Positions 7,136 to 15,869 are shown, counted from the stretch's first letter. The stretch: DNA of 64,000 bases from F23-B02 sp963625685 (GCA_963625685.1 CAVFTR010000009.1:1-64000); one strand, 5' to 3'. A program made the numbers and translations. The notes: generated from the letters alone by a model not told the origin.

Positions 7136-8809
7136 ATGAAGAAAAGAATACTAAGCCTGCTGCTCGTGCTGATGATGGTGATATCTTTGATACCAACTGC
7201 GGCGCTGGCGGAGAACGAAAGTGTTGCATACCCTGTCACAGGCGGCAATATCTATTTTGACAAAGCCTCAGGAACGATAACCGGCTGCGATGGTGGCGTC
7301 ACCGAAGCGATTATCCCTGAAGAAATTGAAGGTGTTTCAGTTACAAGCATCAGCGACTCTGCTTTCAGTTACAATACAAATCTTAAAAATCTTATGATTC
7401 CTGGCAGTGTGACGAGTATTGAAGGAGCATGGGCATTTGGAGGCTGCTCAGCCCTGACAAATATTGATGTTGTTGATACAAATACTGCGTACAGTTCTGT
7501 TGACGGAGTTTTGTTTAATAAAAATAAAACAGAAATTATTAAATATCCAGCAGGAAAAACAGACAGTTCTTATACGATTCCAAACAGCGTAACGAGCATC
7601 GGCGACGATGCATTCCGGGACTGCACGAGTCTGACAAGTGTCGAGATACCCAACAGCGTGACGAGCATCGGAGAATATGCATTCCGGGACTGCACGAGTC
7701 TGACAAGTGTCGAGATACCCAACAGTGTGACGAGCATCGGAGGATGTGCATTCTACGGTTGTAAGAGCCTAACAAGCGTTACTATTCCTGACAGCGTGAC
7801 TGAAATCAGCATGGGGGCGTTCTGGGACTGCACGAGCCTGACAAGTGTCGAGATACCTAACAGTGTGACAAGCATCAATTTCAATGCATTCGTCGACTGC
7901 ACGAGCCTTGCGAGTGTAACAATACCTGACAGCGTGACGAGCATCGGCATGTGGGCGTTCTCCGGCTGCACGAGCCTTGAGACCGTTGTGATTCCAAATG
8001 GTATTAATAGACTAGATAATGGTGTATTCTATGGGTGTACAGGTCTTACAAGCGTTACAATCCCGAACAGTTTGACAATAATTGATTGTAATGTCTTTGG
8101 AAACTGCACGAGTCTGACAGATGTGTACTATTCCGGCAGCGAAGCGCAATGGGACAGGATAAAGATAGGTTATGCCGAATGGATGTCCGGCTCAGATATT
8201 GACCCGTTACTCAACGCAAAAATTCACTACAATTCGACAGGCCCCGTTGATCCCGTCGACCCCGTCACTCCCGTTGACCCCGTCACGCCGACGGGCTTCA
8301 ACGACGTCGCATCCGATGCGTATTACGCCAAGGCTGTCAACTGGGCGGTCGATAAAGGCGTGACCACCGGCATCGGCAACAACAAATTCAATCCCGACGG
8401 CGAATGTACCCGCGGACAGGTCGTGACCTTCCTTTGGCGCGCGGCCGGAAAGCCCACGGTGAGCGCGGACGTCAGCTTCACGGACGTGAAGACCGACGCG
8501 TATTACTACGAGGCCGTAAAATGGGCCGTCGCAAACGGCATAACCCAGGGCACCGGCGGCAACAAATTCTCGCCCGACGACACCTGCACGCGCGGCCAGG
8601 TCGTGACCTTCCTCTGGCGCGCTGCGAACAAGCCCGCGGCGAGCACGGTCAGCAGCTTTACCGATGTGCCGAGCGGAGAGTATTACTACGACGCGGTCAA
8701 TTGGGCGGTCGGCAAGGGCATAACCGACGGCGTTGGAGGCAATCGCTTTGCCCCGAACGATACCTGCACCCGCGGCCAGGTCGTGACCTTCCTGCACAGA
8801 GCGCAGTAA
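7136..8809 (+). CDS. BspA-like leucine-rich-repeat surface protein with SLH anchor
   Basis: 557 aa. Signal peptide MKKRILSLLLVLMMVISLI with cleavage near ALA-EN. Residues about 60-370 are LRR_5/BspA repeats of about 23 residues with consensus FxxCTSLTSVxIPxSVTSIG. Next is a Pro/Val linker (repeated DPVTPV), then three SLH motifs (FNDVASDAYY, FTDVKTDAYY, FTDVPSGEYY, each ending near CTRGQVVTFL). BspA repeats usually mediate host or microbe adhesion, and SLH motifs tie the protein to the wall. The LRR part is clearly more AT-rich than its neighbours, while the SLH part matches the genome, suggesting a mosaic. An aaacgggagg site precedes the ATG. It shares leader palindromes and signal peptide with the gene at 33400. 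Confidence 0.9.
   Translation: MKKRILSLLLVLMMVISLIPTAALAENESVAYPVTGGNIYFDKASGTITGCDGGVTEAIIPEEIEGVSVTSISDSAFSYNTNLKNLMIPGSVTSIEGAWAFGGCSALTNIDVVDTNTAYSSVDGVLFNKNKTEIIKYPAGKTDSSYTIPNSVTSIGDDAFRDCTSLTSVEIPNSVTSIGEYAFRDCTSLTSVEIPNSVTSIGGCAFYGCKSLTSVTIPDSVTEISMGAFWDCTSLTSVEIPNSVTSINFNAFVDCTSLASVTIPDSVTSIGMWAFSGCTSLETVVIPNGINRLDNGVFYGCTGLTSVTIPNSLTIIDCNVFGNCTSLTDVYYSGSEAQWDRIKIGYAEWMSGSDIDPLLNAKIHYNSTGPVDPVDPVTPVDPVTPTGFNDVASDAYYAKAVNWAVDKGVTTGIGNNKFNPDGECTRGQVVTFLWRAAGKPTVSADVSFTDVKTDAYYYEAVKWAVANGITQGTGGNKFSPDDTCTRGQVVTFLWRAANKPAASTVSSFTDVPSGEYYYDAVNWAVGKGITDGVGGNRFAPNDTCTRGQVVTFLHRAQ
7612..7749 (+). repeat. 69-bp tandem duplication within the LRR region
   Basis: Two adjacent 69-bp units (7612-7680 and 7681-7749) are nearly identical at the DNA level, each encoding one 23-residue LRR. 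This is typical of repeat-number variation by slippage or recombination. Confidence 0.75.
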
Positions 8810-8822
8810 AACCCAATAAATC

Positions 8823-8856
8823 AAAAAAGCTCAGGTCATCTGACCTGAGCTTTTTT
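8823..8856 (+). terminator. bidirectional terminator between the BspA/SLH gene and psd
   Basis: Stem aagctcaggtca / tgacctgagctt with A-run before and T-run after, so it works on both strands. It stops the BspA/SLH transcript and the psd operon coming from the right. The psd stop codon lies inside the stem. Confidence 0.85.
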
Positions 8857-9675
8857 GCATATCGCGCTGCCGAAGCGTACGGGGCGCTCCCTGCCGCGCA
8901 GAGTGTCGTCAAATATCTCCTGCGGGAGCTCGAGCACGCCCTCCTTAAACAGCAGAACGATGGTCGAGCCGCCGAAGCGGAACAGTCCCTTTTCCTCGCC
9001 CCGGTGAATGACGCCGGCCTCGCGGTAGTTTTCTATCTTCCCGACGAGGCACGCGCCGACCTCGATCTGCACGACGGGGCCGAAGTTTTCCGTGTACAGG
9101 ACGCAGTATTCGCGCGTGTTCTGCCTGAACACCGGCCTTTTGCGCACAACGATCGGCTGCACGGGGTGATAGCGCCCCTTGATGTGCCGGTTGCGGCTCT
9201 TGAAGCCGTCGTCGATGTAGCAGTAGCGGTGGTAATTTTCAACGCCGAGCCTCAGCACGAGACAGACGCCGTTCATATATTCCTCCGCGATATCCGCGCC
9301 GCCGACGAGGTCGGAGACGTTATACCAGCTGTGCTTTATCGAAAACTCCGCGTCCGGGCTTATCCTGTAGGCCGAGAGATAGCCGTCGCAGGGGGAGATG
9401 AGCGTGTCCGGCTCCGTGTTCACCGGCCTTGCGCCGTCCTTTACCTGACGGGTGAAAAAGTCGTTGAAGCAGCGGAAATCATCGGTGATATAGTCACTCA
9501 TGTCGAGCCTGTTTGCGCGGATGAAGCGCTCTATCCTGCGCGAGGACAGAGACGTGTCCATATATGCCCCAACGAGCGCCGTGAGTATGGGATTTGTCAT
9601 AATGCGGCGCACCGGCAGGCCGAGGTGCTTGCAGTAGCAGTATCGCAGGCCGATCGCCATTTTCTTAGAGCTCAT
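8836..9675 (-). CDS. psd: phosphatidylserine decarboxylase
   Basis: 279 aa proenzyme. It forms phosphatidylethanolamine from phosphatidylserine with a pyruvoyl group made by self-cleavage. The cleavage motif is visible as FGGST near residue 238 (the G/S bond). Other family blocks are CFNDFFTRQVKDGARP, ISPCDGYLS and a His-rich core around VENYHRYCY. The ATG follows ggagaaaaagc and overlaps the end of the upstream membrane-protein gene by 11 bases, so the two are coupled. Its last codons (KKAQVR) are encoded by the terminator hairpin. No phosphatidylserine synthase is in the window. Confidence 0.9.
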   Translation of the reverse strand: MSSKKMAIGLRYCYCKHLGLPVRRIMTNPILTALVGAYMDTSLSSRRIERFIRANRLDMSDYITDDFRCFNDFFTRQVKDGARPVNTEPDTLISPCDGYLSAYRISPDAEFSIKHSWYNVSDLVGGADIAEEYMNGVCLVLRLGVENYHRYCYIDDGFKSRNRHIKGRYHPVQPIVVRKRPVFRQNTREYCVLYTENFGPVVQIEVGACLVGKIENYREAGVIHRGEEKGLFRFGGSTIVLLFKEGVLELPQEIFDDTLRGRERPVRFGSAICKKAQVR

Positions 9676-10705
9676 GCTTTTTCTCCGTTTTCATTTTGAT
9701 AAGTACGCAAAGCAGCAGGACGCCGCAGAACAGTATCGTCGCGTAAAAGCTCACGCCGCGGCTCAGCAGCTCGATGCTCACCGGCTCACGCACGAGCTGT
9801 TTAAAGCCGCTGAGCAGGATATAGTCGGCGACGCCGACCGCGCCGGGCACCGGCACGGCGTTCGAGCCGAGAACGGCGAGAGCCTGCACCGAAAAGGCCT
9901 TGAACGCCATGGACGGCCTTCCGCCCACCGAGAGGAATACGCAGACCGAGACCATGATCACCGACAGCCTCTGCGCGAGATTGCACAGAAAGACCTTGAT
10001 AAGAAGCCCCGTCTCGCGCCTTAAAAGCGCACCGCATTCCCTGTACTGCTTTATCATCGCCAGCAGCTTTTCGTGCTGTTCGTCGTAACTTTTATATATA
10101 TGCATCCTGCACAGCAGTCCGAGTCCCCAGCGGCAGAGCCCGAGGACGAGCTTTTCGTTCAGGATACACATCACGAACAGCACGATGAAGGCTATCTGAA
10201 CGACGATGCCGAAGGCGATGAACAGCTTCGGCACGAGCGCCATGCGCAGAAGTATGCCGGGATGCACCGCGCAGCACACCGCGCTTATGAGCAGAATGGA
10301 CACCGTGTACATCACAAGGTTCAGCAGCAGCGCTATCGCAGACACCGCCGCCGGAACTCCGTTTTTCACCATCAGGACCAGCGCCGCCGGCTGGCCGCCC
10401 GTGGCCGAGGGGGTTATCGCGGAAAAGAAGATATCCGTCGCAGAGAAGATAAAGCTCCTTCCGGAGGAAAAGCCATGGCCCAGAAAGCGGCAGGTGCATT
10501 GCAGGCCGAGCCCCTCAAAATAAATGAAGCCGAGCGCGCACAGGGCGGCAAGGGTCATCCACACGGGATCGGCGCCCTTTACAAGGCAGAGGAAGCGTCC
10601 CCATGAAAAGCCCTTGGAGCAGCCCGTCACTATCCTGACCGTGATCACCGATATGACGGCAAGCAGAGCTATCCATATAAGATTGTTTTTCAGCGTCTTG
10701 TTCAT
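9665..10705 (-). CDS. lysylphosphatidylglycerol synthase TM-region/flippase-like membrane protein
   Basis: 346 aa, about eight membrane segments, matching the UPF0104/LPG_synthase_TM family. Typical motifs are SATGGQPAALVLM and the C-terminal VPGAVGVADYILL. It lacks the soluble aminoacyl-transfer domain of MprF, so it is not a full lysyl-PG synthase. Family members are proposed to move or recognise lipids. Coupling with psd supports a phospholipid role (inference). The start is the ATG at 10703-10705; upstream in-frame GTG codons fall at or before the predicted transcription start. Confidence 0.8.
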   Translation of the reverse strand: MNKTLKNNLIWIALLAVISVITVRIVTGCSKGFSWGRFLCLVKGADPVWMTLAALCALGFIYFEGLGLQCTCRFLGHGFSSGRSFIFSATDIFFSAITPSATGGQPAALVLMVKNGVPAAVSAIALLLNLVMYTVSILLISAVCCAVHPGILLRMALVPKLFIAFGIVVQIAFIVLFVMCILNEKLVLGLCRWGLGLLCRMHIYKSYDEQHEKLLAMIKQYRECGALLRRETGLLIKVFLCNLAQRLSVIMVSVCVFLSVGGRPSMAFKAFSVQALAVLGSNAVPVPGAVGVADYILLSGFKQLVREPVSIELLSRGVSFYATILFCGVLLLCVLIKMKTEKKHEL

Positions 10706-10741
10706 ATGCTCCCTAACTGTATGGCTTTTATTAACACAGTC

Positions 10742-10770
10742 AGTATACACACCCGATATATATTTGTCAA
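10742..10770 (-). promoter_or_regulatory. promoter of the membrane protein-psd operon
   Basis: Minus strand -35 TTGACA (10765-10770), 17-base spacer, -10 TATACT (10742-10747). The start near 10735 leaves a leader of about 30 bases. It is divergent from the glutamine synthetase promoter. Confidence 0.8.
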
Positions 10771-10803
10771 CGCCTTCGCGGCAAAACCTTAACAATATAT
10801 ACG

Positions 10804-10833
10804 TTGACAAATATGCTCAGCGGGTAATATAAT
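10804..10833 (+). promoter_or_regulatory. promoter of glnN
   Basis: -35 TTGACA (10804-10809), 18-base spacer, perfect -10 TATAAT (10828-10833). The predicted leader is about 45 bases. No glutamine riboswitch or clear GlnR-type box was recognised. Confidence 0.75.
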
Positions 10834-10883
10834 TTCAATACTATGGCGTTTTATGCGCCGGTGTACGAAAGGCGGATCTGCTG

Positions 10884-12971
10884 ATGAAAAATGTTATTGA
10901 AATATTCGGCTCGATGGTATTCAACGACTGCGTGATGCAGGCGCGTCTGCCCAGGCAGGCATACAAGCAGGTCCAACGCTCCATAAGGCTCGGCGAGCGG
11001 CTCGACGGCGAGACGGCCGAGGTCGTCGCGAACGCGATGAAGGACTGGGCGCTCGAAAAGGGAGCTACGCATTTTACCCACTGGTTCCAGCCCATGACCG
11101 GCATCACCGCCGAAAAGCACGACAGCTTCATATCGCCCTGCGGCAACGGCAGGATAATCATGGAGTTTTCCGGCAAGGAGCTCATACAGGGCGAGCCGGA
11201 CGCGTCGAGTTTCCCCACGGGCGGCCTGCGCGCGACCTTCGAGGCCCGCGGCTACACGGCCTGGGACCCGACCTCGTATGCGTTTATAAAGGACAATGTC
11301 CTGTGCATACCGACGGCCTTCTGCTCCTACGGCGGCGAGGCGCTGGATAAGAAAACGCCGCTGCTGCGCTCGATGGAGGCGCTCAACCTGCAGGGGCTGC
11401 GCGTGCTGAGGCTTTTCGGAAATACCGACGTCACCGCGGTCAAGACGACCGTCGGACCCGAGCAGGAGTATTTTTTGATCGACAAAAGCGTTTACGAAAA
11501 GCGCAAGGATATAATCTATACCGGAAGAACGCTCTTCGGAGCTCAGCCGCCCAAGGGTCAGGAGCTCGACGACCACTACTACGGAACGATAAAGCCGCGT
11601 GTCGCGGCGTTTATGGAGGAGCTCGACGAGGAGCTGTGGAAGCTCGGAGTTGTCGCCAAGACCGAGCATAACGAGGTCGCGCCCGCGCAGCACGAGCTCG
11701 CGCCGGTGTACACGACCACCAATATCGCCGCAGACCACAATCAGATAACCATGGAGCTCATGCAGAAGCTCGCGCGCAAGTACGACATGGTGTGCCTGCT
11801 GCACGAAAAGCCCTTTGCCGGCGTCAACGGCTCGGGCAAGCACAACAACTGGTCTCTGACGACCGACACGGGGATAAATCTTCTCGAGCCTGGCGAAACT
11901 CCGTATGAGAACGCCCAGTTCCTGCTGCTGCTGTGCGCCGTCCTGCAGGCGGTCGACGATTATCAGGACATGCTGCGCATATCCGTTGCCTCGGCCGCGA
12001 ACGACCACCGCCTCGGCGCGGCCGAAGCGCCGCCGGCCGTCATTTCGGTCTTCCTCGGCGAGGAGCTTGAGGAGATACTCGAGGCCATCGAGAACGATAC
12101 GCCCTACGGCGGCAAGGAAAAGGAGCAGATAAAGGTCGGCGTGCACGTCCTGCCGAAGTTTGCCCGCGACGCCACCGACCGCAACCGCACCTCGCCCTTC
12201 GCCTTCACGGGCAACAAGTTCGAGTTCCGCATGCTCGGCTCGGCCGCCTCGATATCCGGCGCGAACGTCGTGCTCAACACCGCCGTCGCGGAGTCGCTGC
12301 GCAAATATGCCGACATTCTGGAGAACGCGGATAATTTTGAAACGAGCCTGCACGAGCTGATACGCAGCGTGATAAAAAAGCACAAGCGCATCATATTCAA
12401 CGGCAACGGCTACAGCGAGGAATGGATAAAGGAGGCCGCCGCACGGGGCCTGAAGAACTTCCGCACGACGGTCGACTGTGTGCCGTACTACCTCGATATA
12501 AAGAACGTCGACCTCTTCTCGCGGCACAGGGTGTATTCCGAGATAGAGCTCGCCGCAAGATACAAGATGAAGCTCGATAACTACTGCAAGGTCATACGCA
12601 TCGAGGCGCAGACCATGCAGGAGATGGTCTGGCAGGATATCCTGCCCGCCGCGAGCGCATACTCCAGGCAGCTTTCCGATACGGCGCTTTCCAAGGCCCG
12701 GCTCGGCGTTGACAACAGCTTTGAAAGGGAGCAGGCGGCAAGGATAAGCGAGCTTATGAGCGAGACGGTCAAAAACGTAAGGGAGCTTGCAGCCGCGGCG
12801 GAGAGCGCCGATACGTATTCGGACAATTACACGAGAGCGTCGGTGTTCCGCGACAAGGTGCTGCCGGCGCAGGAGGCGCTCAGAAGGAGCGTCGACACTC
12901 TCGAGGTCAGCACCGCAAAGCAGTTCTGGCCGTACCCGAGCTACGGCGATATTCTGTTCAGCGTGCAGTAA
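10884..12971 (+). CDS. glnN: type III glutamine synthetase
   Basis: 695 aa, the length of GSIII rather than the about 450 aa of GSI. It condenses glutamate and ammonia to glutamine with ATP in the cytoplasm. GSIII-specific blocks are clear: TTVGPEQEYFLID, KTEHNEVAPAQHELAP, AADHNQITMELM and NGSGKHNNWSL in the catalytic domain, then the long C-terminal helical region. The start ATG at 10884 follows aaaggcgg. A membrane transporter gene follows after 15 bases, probably on the same transcript. Control by nitrogen status is expected from the family but not shown by the sequence. Confidence 0.95.
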   Translation: MKNVIEIFGSMVFNDCVMQARLPRQAYKQVQRSIRLGERLDGETAEVVANAMKDWALEKGATHFTHWFQPMTGITAEKHDSFISPCGNGRIIMEFSGKELIQGEPDASSFPTGGLRATFEARGYTAWDPTSYAFIKDNVLCIPTAFCSYGGEALDKKTPLLRSMEALNLQGLRVLRLFGNTDVTAVKTTVGPEQEYFLIDKSVYEKRKDIIYTGRTLFGAQPPKGQELDDHYYGTIKPRVAAFMEELDEELWKLGVVAKTEHNEVAPAQHELAPVYTTTNIAADHNQITMELMQKLARKYDMVCLLHEKPFAGVNGSGKHNNWSLTTDTGINLLEPGETPYENAQFLLLLCAVLQAVDDYQDMLRISVASAANDHRLGAAEAPPAVISVFLGEELEEILEAIENDTPYGGKEKEQIKVGVHVLPKFARDATDRNRTSPFAFTGNKFEFRMLGSAASISGANVVLNTAVAESLRKYADILENADNFETSLHELIRSVIKKHKRIIFNGNGYSEEWIKEAAARGLKNFRTTVDCVPYYLDIKNVDLFSRHRVYSEIELAARYKMKLDNYCKVIRIEAQTMQEMVWQDILPAASAYSRQLSDTALSKARLGVDNSFEREQAARISELMSETVKNVRELAAAAESADTYSDNYTRASVFRDKVLPAQEALRRSVDTLEVSTAKQFWPYPSYGDILFSVQ

Positions 12972-12986
12972 AAAGGAGCGTTTGCC

Positions 12987-14120
12987 TTGGAACTGAGTAA
13001 AAAAACCGTAAAGCGCGTTCTGCTTATCATCACCTTCACGGTGGTGCTGATATGGGCGGTATACAATCACAGCATGCTGCTTGACTACCTCGGCCGGCTG
13101 TACTCTCTCGTCTCGCCCTTCGTCGTCGGCCTGTGCATGGCCTATGTCGTGAACGTCATCATGCGTCCGATAGAGCGGATGTGGCTGAAGCTGCTTAGCA
13201 GGTTCAGGGGCAATTGGGTCGAGAGGCTCAAGCGCCCGATATGCCTGCTGCTGAGCATACTGCTCATCATCGGCATAATCTGCGCGGTCGTATTCCTCAT
13301 CATGCCGGAGCTGAGCAAATCGGTGTCCTCGCTCGTGAGCATGGTGCCGACCTATGTAAGCGAGGTCGAGGGCTGGTGGGAGACGCTTTCCGCGAGCCTT
13401 GACAAGTACGGACTTGAGCTGCCGAAGTTTGACTTCAACCCCGACAAGCTCGTCGATTTCCTCAAGGACGGCGGCACGGCGGTCATAAATACGACCCTGT
13501 CGGCGACGACCTCGATAGTCGTGGCGGTCATAAATATCGTCCTCGCGCTCGCGTTCTCCATCTACGTTCTCGCGCAGAAGGAAACGCTCAAGCGCCAGTC
13601 GAAGAAGGTGCTCTCAAAGCTCATGAAGCCCGAGAGCATGCAGAAGCTTCTCGATATGCTCGACCTCATAAACCGCACCTTCACGAACTTCATAACAGGT
13701 CAGCTCACCGAGGCCGTCATAATAGGCGCTCTGTGCTTTATAGGAATGTCCATCTTCGGCATGCCCTACGCCCCGGCCATATCCGTCCTCGTCGGCTTCA
13801 CCGCGCTCATACCGGTGTTCGGCGCGTTTATCGGAACGGCCGTCGGCGCCTTCCTCATCCTGCTGATAAAGCCCATTCAGGCGCTGTGGTTCGTCGTGTT
13901 CATCATCGTCCTCCAGCAGTTCGAGGGCAACCTCATCTACCCCAAGGTGGTCGGCAAGTCCGTCGGGCTTCCGGGCATCTGGGTGCTCGTCGCCGTGACC
14001 ATCGGCGGCAATGCTATGGGCGTTGTCGGCATGCTCATAAGCGTGCCGCTGTGCTCGGTGCTGTATATCGTCGCGCGAAATGCCGTCAACGGCAGACCGC
14101 TTGCCGAGAAATCGGAGTAA
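12987..14120 (+). CDS. AI-2E family transporter (PF01594-type)
   Basis: 377 aa membrane protein with hydrophobic segments at both ends, a soluble helical part near 110-170 and the conserved C-terminal GNLIYPKVVGKSVGLPGIW...GGNAMGVVGMLISVPL. Members are exporters or ion antiporters; only a few act on autoinducer-2, so the substrate is open. The likely start is TTG at 12987, with aaaggag eight bases upstream; no better ATG exists. It is 15 bases after glnN and was probably cotranscribed with it. Confidence 0.85.
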   Translation: MELSKKTVKRVLLIITFTVVLIWAVYNHSMLLDYLGRLYSLVSPFVVGLCMAYVVNVIMRPIERMWLKLLSRFRGNWVERLKRPICLLLSILLIIGIICAVVFLIMPELSKSVSSLVSMVPTYVSEVEGWWETLSASLDKYGLELPKFDFNPDKLVDFLKDGGTAVINTTLSATTSIVVAVINIVLALAFSIYVLAQKETLKRQSKKVLSKLMKPESMQKLLDMLDLINRTFTNFITGQLTEAVIIGALCFIGMSIFGMPYAPAISVLVGFTALIPVFGAFIGTAVGAFLILLIKPIQALWFVVFIIVLQQFEGNLIYPKVVGKSVGLPGIWVLVAVTIGGNAMGVVGMLISVPLCSVLYIVARNAVNGRPLAEKSE

Positions 14121-14121
14121 G

Positions 14122-14499
14122 ACAGAGGACGCAGGAATACTGGTGTATTTCAAGGACGATAACGAAGAGAAAGGGCAAAAGATCCTGGCTGAGACGGAGT
14201 TCGACTCCCGTCAGCTTAAGGAAGAAGCTCTGATTGATGGTATGCGCCCCGAATTTAAGGAGGCAATGGACAGCTATGAAGGATTCTATGATAAATATTG
14301 CGACTTCATGAAGAAGTACGCAGAGGATCCGTCCGACCTGACCATGCTTGCGGAATATGCCGATATGATGTCAAAGGCTGCTGATATGAGCGAAAAATTC
14401 GATGCATGGGATGAGGATGAAATGAATAATGCAGAGCTGAAATATTATCTGGAAGTCAATAACCGTGTTGCGCAGAAGCTCCTTGAAGTTTCACAGTAA
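14122..14499 (+). pseudogene. 5'-truncated remnant of a lipoprotein-type helical protein
   Basis: The frame encodes an intact, acidic helical C-terminal part (ALIDGMRPEFKEAMDSYEGF ... FDAWDEDEMNNAELKYYLEV) ending at a stop at 14499. I recognise this as the tail of clostridial extracytoplasmic proteins of unknown function, which normally carry a signal peptide and an upstream domain. Neither is present here. The sequence joins immediately after the transporter stop codon, with no ribosome binding site and only weak starts (GTG at 14143). It is more AT-rich than its surroundings. Truncated import or deletion scar is likely; a short real protein remains possible. Confidence 0.5.
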
Positions 14500-14516
14500 A
14501 ACACCCCATGACCACA

Positions 14517-14545
14517 AAAGCGCAGAGGCGTCGCCTCTGCGCTTT
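14517..14545 (-). terminator. terminator of the mrp operon
   Basis: 10-bp stem gcgcagaggc / gcctctgcgc with a 3-base loop. On the minus strand it is followed by ttttgtgg, 19 bases after the NifX-like gene stop. Confidence 0.75.
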
Positions 14546-14563
14546 GCTGTGCCTGTTTGCTTA

Positions 14564-14995
14564 TCAGTGGCAGCTTCCGCCGCAGCCGCAGCCACAGTCG
14601 CCGCCGTCGTCGTGGCCGTGGTCGCCGCAGCCGCCCGAGCAGCCGGAGCAGCCCCCGCCGCCGCAGCCGCCCTCGTCGGAGAGGAAGGGGAGCTGACCGC
14701 GCATGAGAAGCTCCGCCGCGTCGTCGGAATTGCCGCAGAAGCCGGCAAAGGCGACGATGCCGTAGGCAGCCAGCGCGGCCCTTGCGTGAACGCCGATATT
14801 GCCGACGATGACCGCGTCGACATGCAGGCTGTCCATGAGATCGGCGACGGCCTGATGGCCTGTCTGCCTGACCTCGACAAGCTCCTTGGAGACAAGCTCC
14901 GTATTGTCGTCGTTAGTCTTGTAGACCGCGAACATCTCGGCGTGGCCGAAGTGCTCGAATATCTCGTTATCCTTGTAAGAAACAGCGATTATCAT
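14564..14995 (-). CDS. NifX/NafY-like iron-molybdenum cofactor binding family protein with metal-rich tail
   Basis: 143 aa. Residues 1-105 match the dinitrogenase iron-molybdenum cofactor domain (MIIAVSYKDNEIFEHFGHAEMF, then VIVGNIGVHARAAL). The last about 35 residues are almost entirely Gly, Cys, His and Asp (GGCGGGGCSGCSGGCGDHGH), a likely metal-binding tail. It sits three bases after mrp, with a ggagaataaacc site. Relatives beside Mrp ATPases in anaerobes lack nitrogenase, so a role in Fe-S or metal handling is more likely than FeMo-co. The tail is the unusual part. Confidence 0.8.
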   Translation of the reverse strand: MIIAVSYKDNEIFEHFGHAEMFAVYKTNDDNTELVSKELVEVRQTGHQAVADLMDSLHVDAVIVGNIGVHARAALAAYGIVAFAGFCGNSDDAAELLMRGQLPFLSDEGGCGGGGCSGCSGGCGDHGHDDGGDCGCGCGGSCH

Positions 14996-14998
14996 GGT

Positions 14999-15823
14999 TT
15001 ATTCTCCTTTTTCTATGAAGTCCGCCAGCCCGTCGAGAGCGTCGGCGTCTATGCTTTCGATCTCGCCCGCGTCGACCATGGTGGAAACGACGGGGTCTAT
15101 CGGCAGGCGCGCGGTGTGCCCGATGCCGAACTCCTCGGCGACCTTCGCGACCTTGCTCGCGCCGAAGATCTCGTGCTCCTTGCCGCATTCGGGGCATTTG
15201 AAGTAGCTCATGTTCTCGACTATGCCGAGCACGGGGATGTTCATGAGCTTTGCCATGTTCACGGCCTTGGCCACGATCATGGACACCAGCTCCTGCGGCG
15301 AGGTGACGATGATGATGCCGTCAACGGGCAGCGACTGGAACACCGTCAGGGGAACGTCGCCCGTTCCGGGGGGCATGTCTACGAACATGTAGTCGACGCT
15401 GTCCCACAGCACGTCGCTCCAGAACTGGGTCACGACGCCCGCGATGACGGGGCCGCGCCACACGACGGGGTCGGTCTCGTTGTCGAGGATAAGGTTCACG
15501 GACATGATCTGCGTGCCCTTGTGCGAGTAGCAGGGGATGAGCATATCCTCCGTGCCCCGGGCGTGCTCGTATATGCCGAAGGATTTCGGGATAGACGGGC
15601 CGGTGATGTCCGCGTCCAGAACGGCGGCCTGATAGCCGCGGCTCTGCATTTTGCTTGCCAGCAGACCGGTCACAAGGCTCTTGCCGACGCCGCCCTTGCC
15701 GCTGACGACGGCAATGACCTTTTTGACGCTCGCCGCCGGATTGAGCTTTGCGCGCAGCTCCTCGGCCTCGCGCTCGCTGCAGCTTTCCTGGCAGCTTGAA
15801 CAATCATGTGTACATTCGCTCAT
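14999..15823 (-). CDS. Mrp/NBP35-family Fe-S carrier ATPase
   Basis: 274 aa P-loop ATPase that carries and delivers Fe-S clusters. It has an N-terminal Cys motif CTHDCSSCQESC, deviant Walker A SGKGGVGKS near residue 41, DMPPGTGD switch, and a C-terminal CPECGKE segment holding the bridging CxxC. The ATG follows aggagt at 9 bases. It is the first gene of a two-gene unit with the NifX-like protein, with its own promoter 13 bases upstream. A small overlap of function with the Rrf2 regulator at 29977 is possible but no link is visible. Confidence 0.9.
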   Translation of the reverse strand: MSECTHDCSSCQESCSEREAEELRAKLNPAASVKKVIAVVSGKGGVGKSLVTGLLASKMQSRGYQAAVLDADITGPSIPKSFGIYEHARGTEDMLIPCYSHKGTQIMSVNLILDNETDPVVWRGPVIAGVVTQFWSDVLWDSVDYMFVDMPPGTGDVPLTVFQSLPVDGIIIVTSPQELVSMIVAKAVNMAKLMNIPVLGIVENMSYFKCPECGKEHEIFGASKVAKVAEEFGIGHTARLPIDPVVSTMVDAGEIESIDADALDGLADFIEKGE

Positions 15824-15836
15824 TTTTAATATACTC

Positions 15837-15865
15837 CTAATATCAAATGTTTTTTACAATGTCAA
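15837..15865 (-). promoter_or_regulatory. promoter of mrp
   Basis: Minus strand -35 TTGACA (15860-15865), 17-base spacer, -10 TATTAG (15837-15842). The -10 box is only 13 bases from the mrp ATG and overlaps its aggag site, so a transcript from here would have a leader of about 7 bases. Confidence 0.55.
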
Positions 15866-15869
15866 CATA

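Noticed and set aside
6908..7248. Short frames on both strands in the leader of the first BspA gene
   Set aside because: They overlap the palindromic control sites and the start of the real gene; no ribosome binding sites.
7600..8000. Regular direct repeats that could suggest a CRISPR array
   Set aside because: They are in-frame LRR codons of a BspA protein with 69-bp period and no spacers.
10851..13070. 739-codon open frame opposite glnN
   Set aside because: High-GC antisense shadow of glutamine synthetase; composition rich in Arg/Val/Leu with no recognisable motif, and it spans an intergenic region.
14465..15799. 444-codon open frame opposite mrp and the NifX-like gene
   Set aside because: Covers a terminator and two well-supported genes on the other strand; Ala/Val-rich low-complexity translation.
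14564..15823. Nitrogen-fixation locus
   Set aside because: A NifX-type domain alone next to Mrp is common in non-fixing anaerobes; no nifHDK is present in the window.
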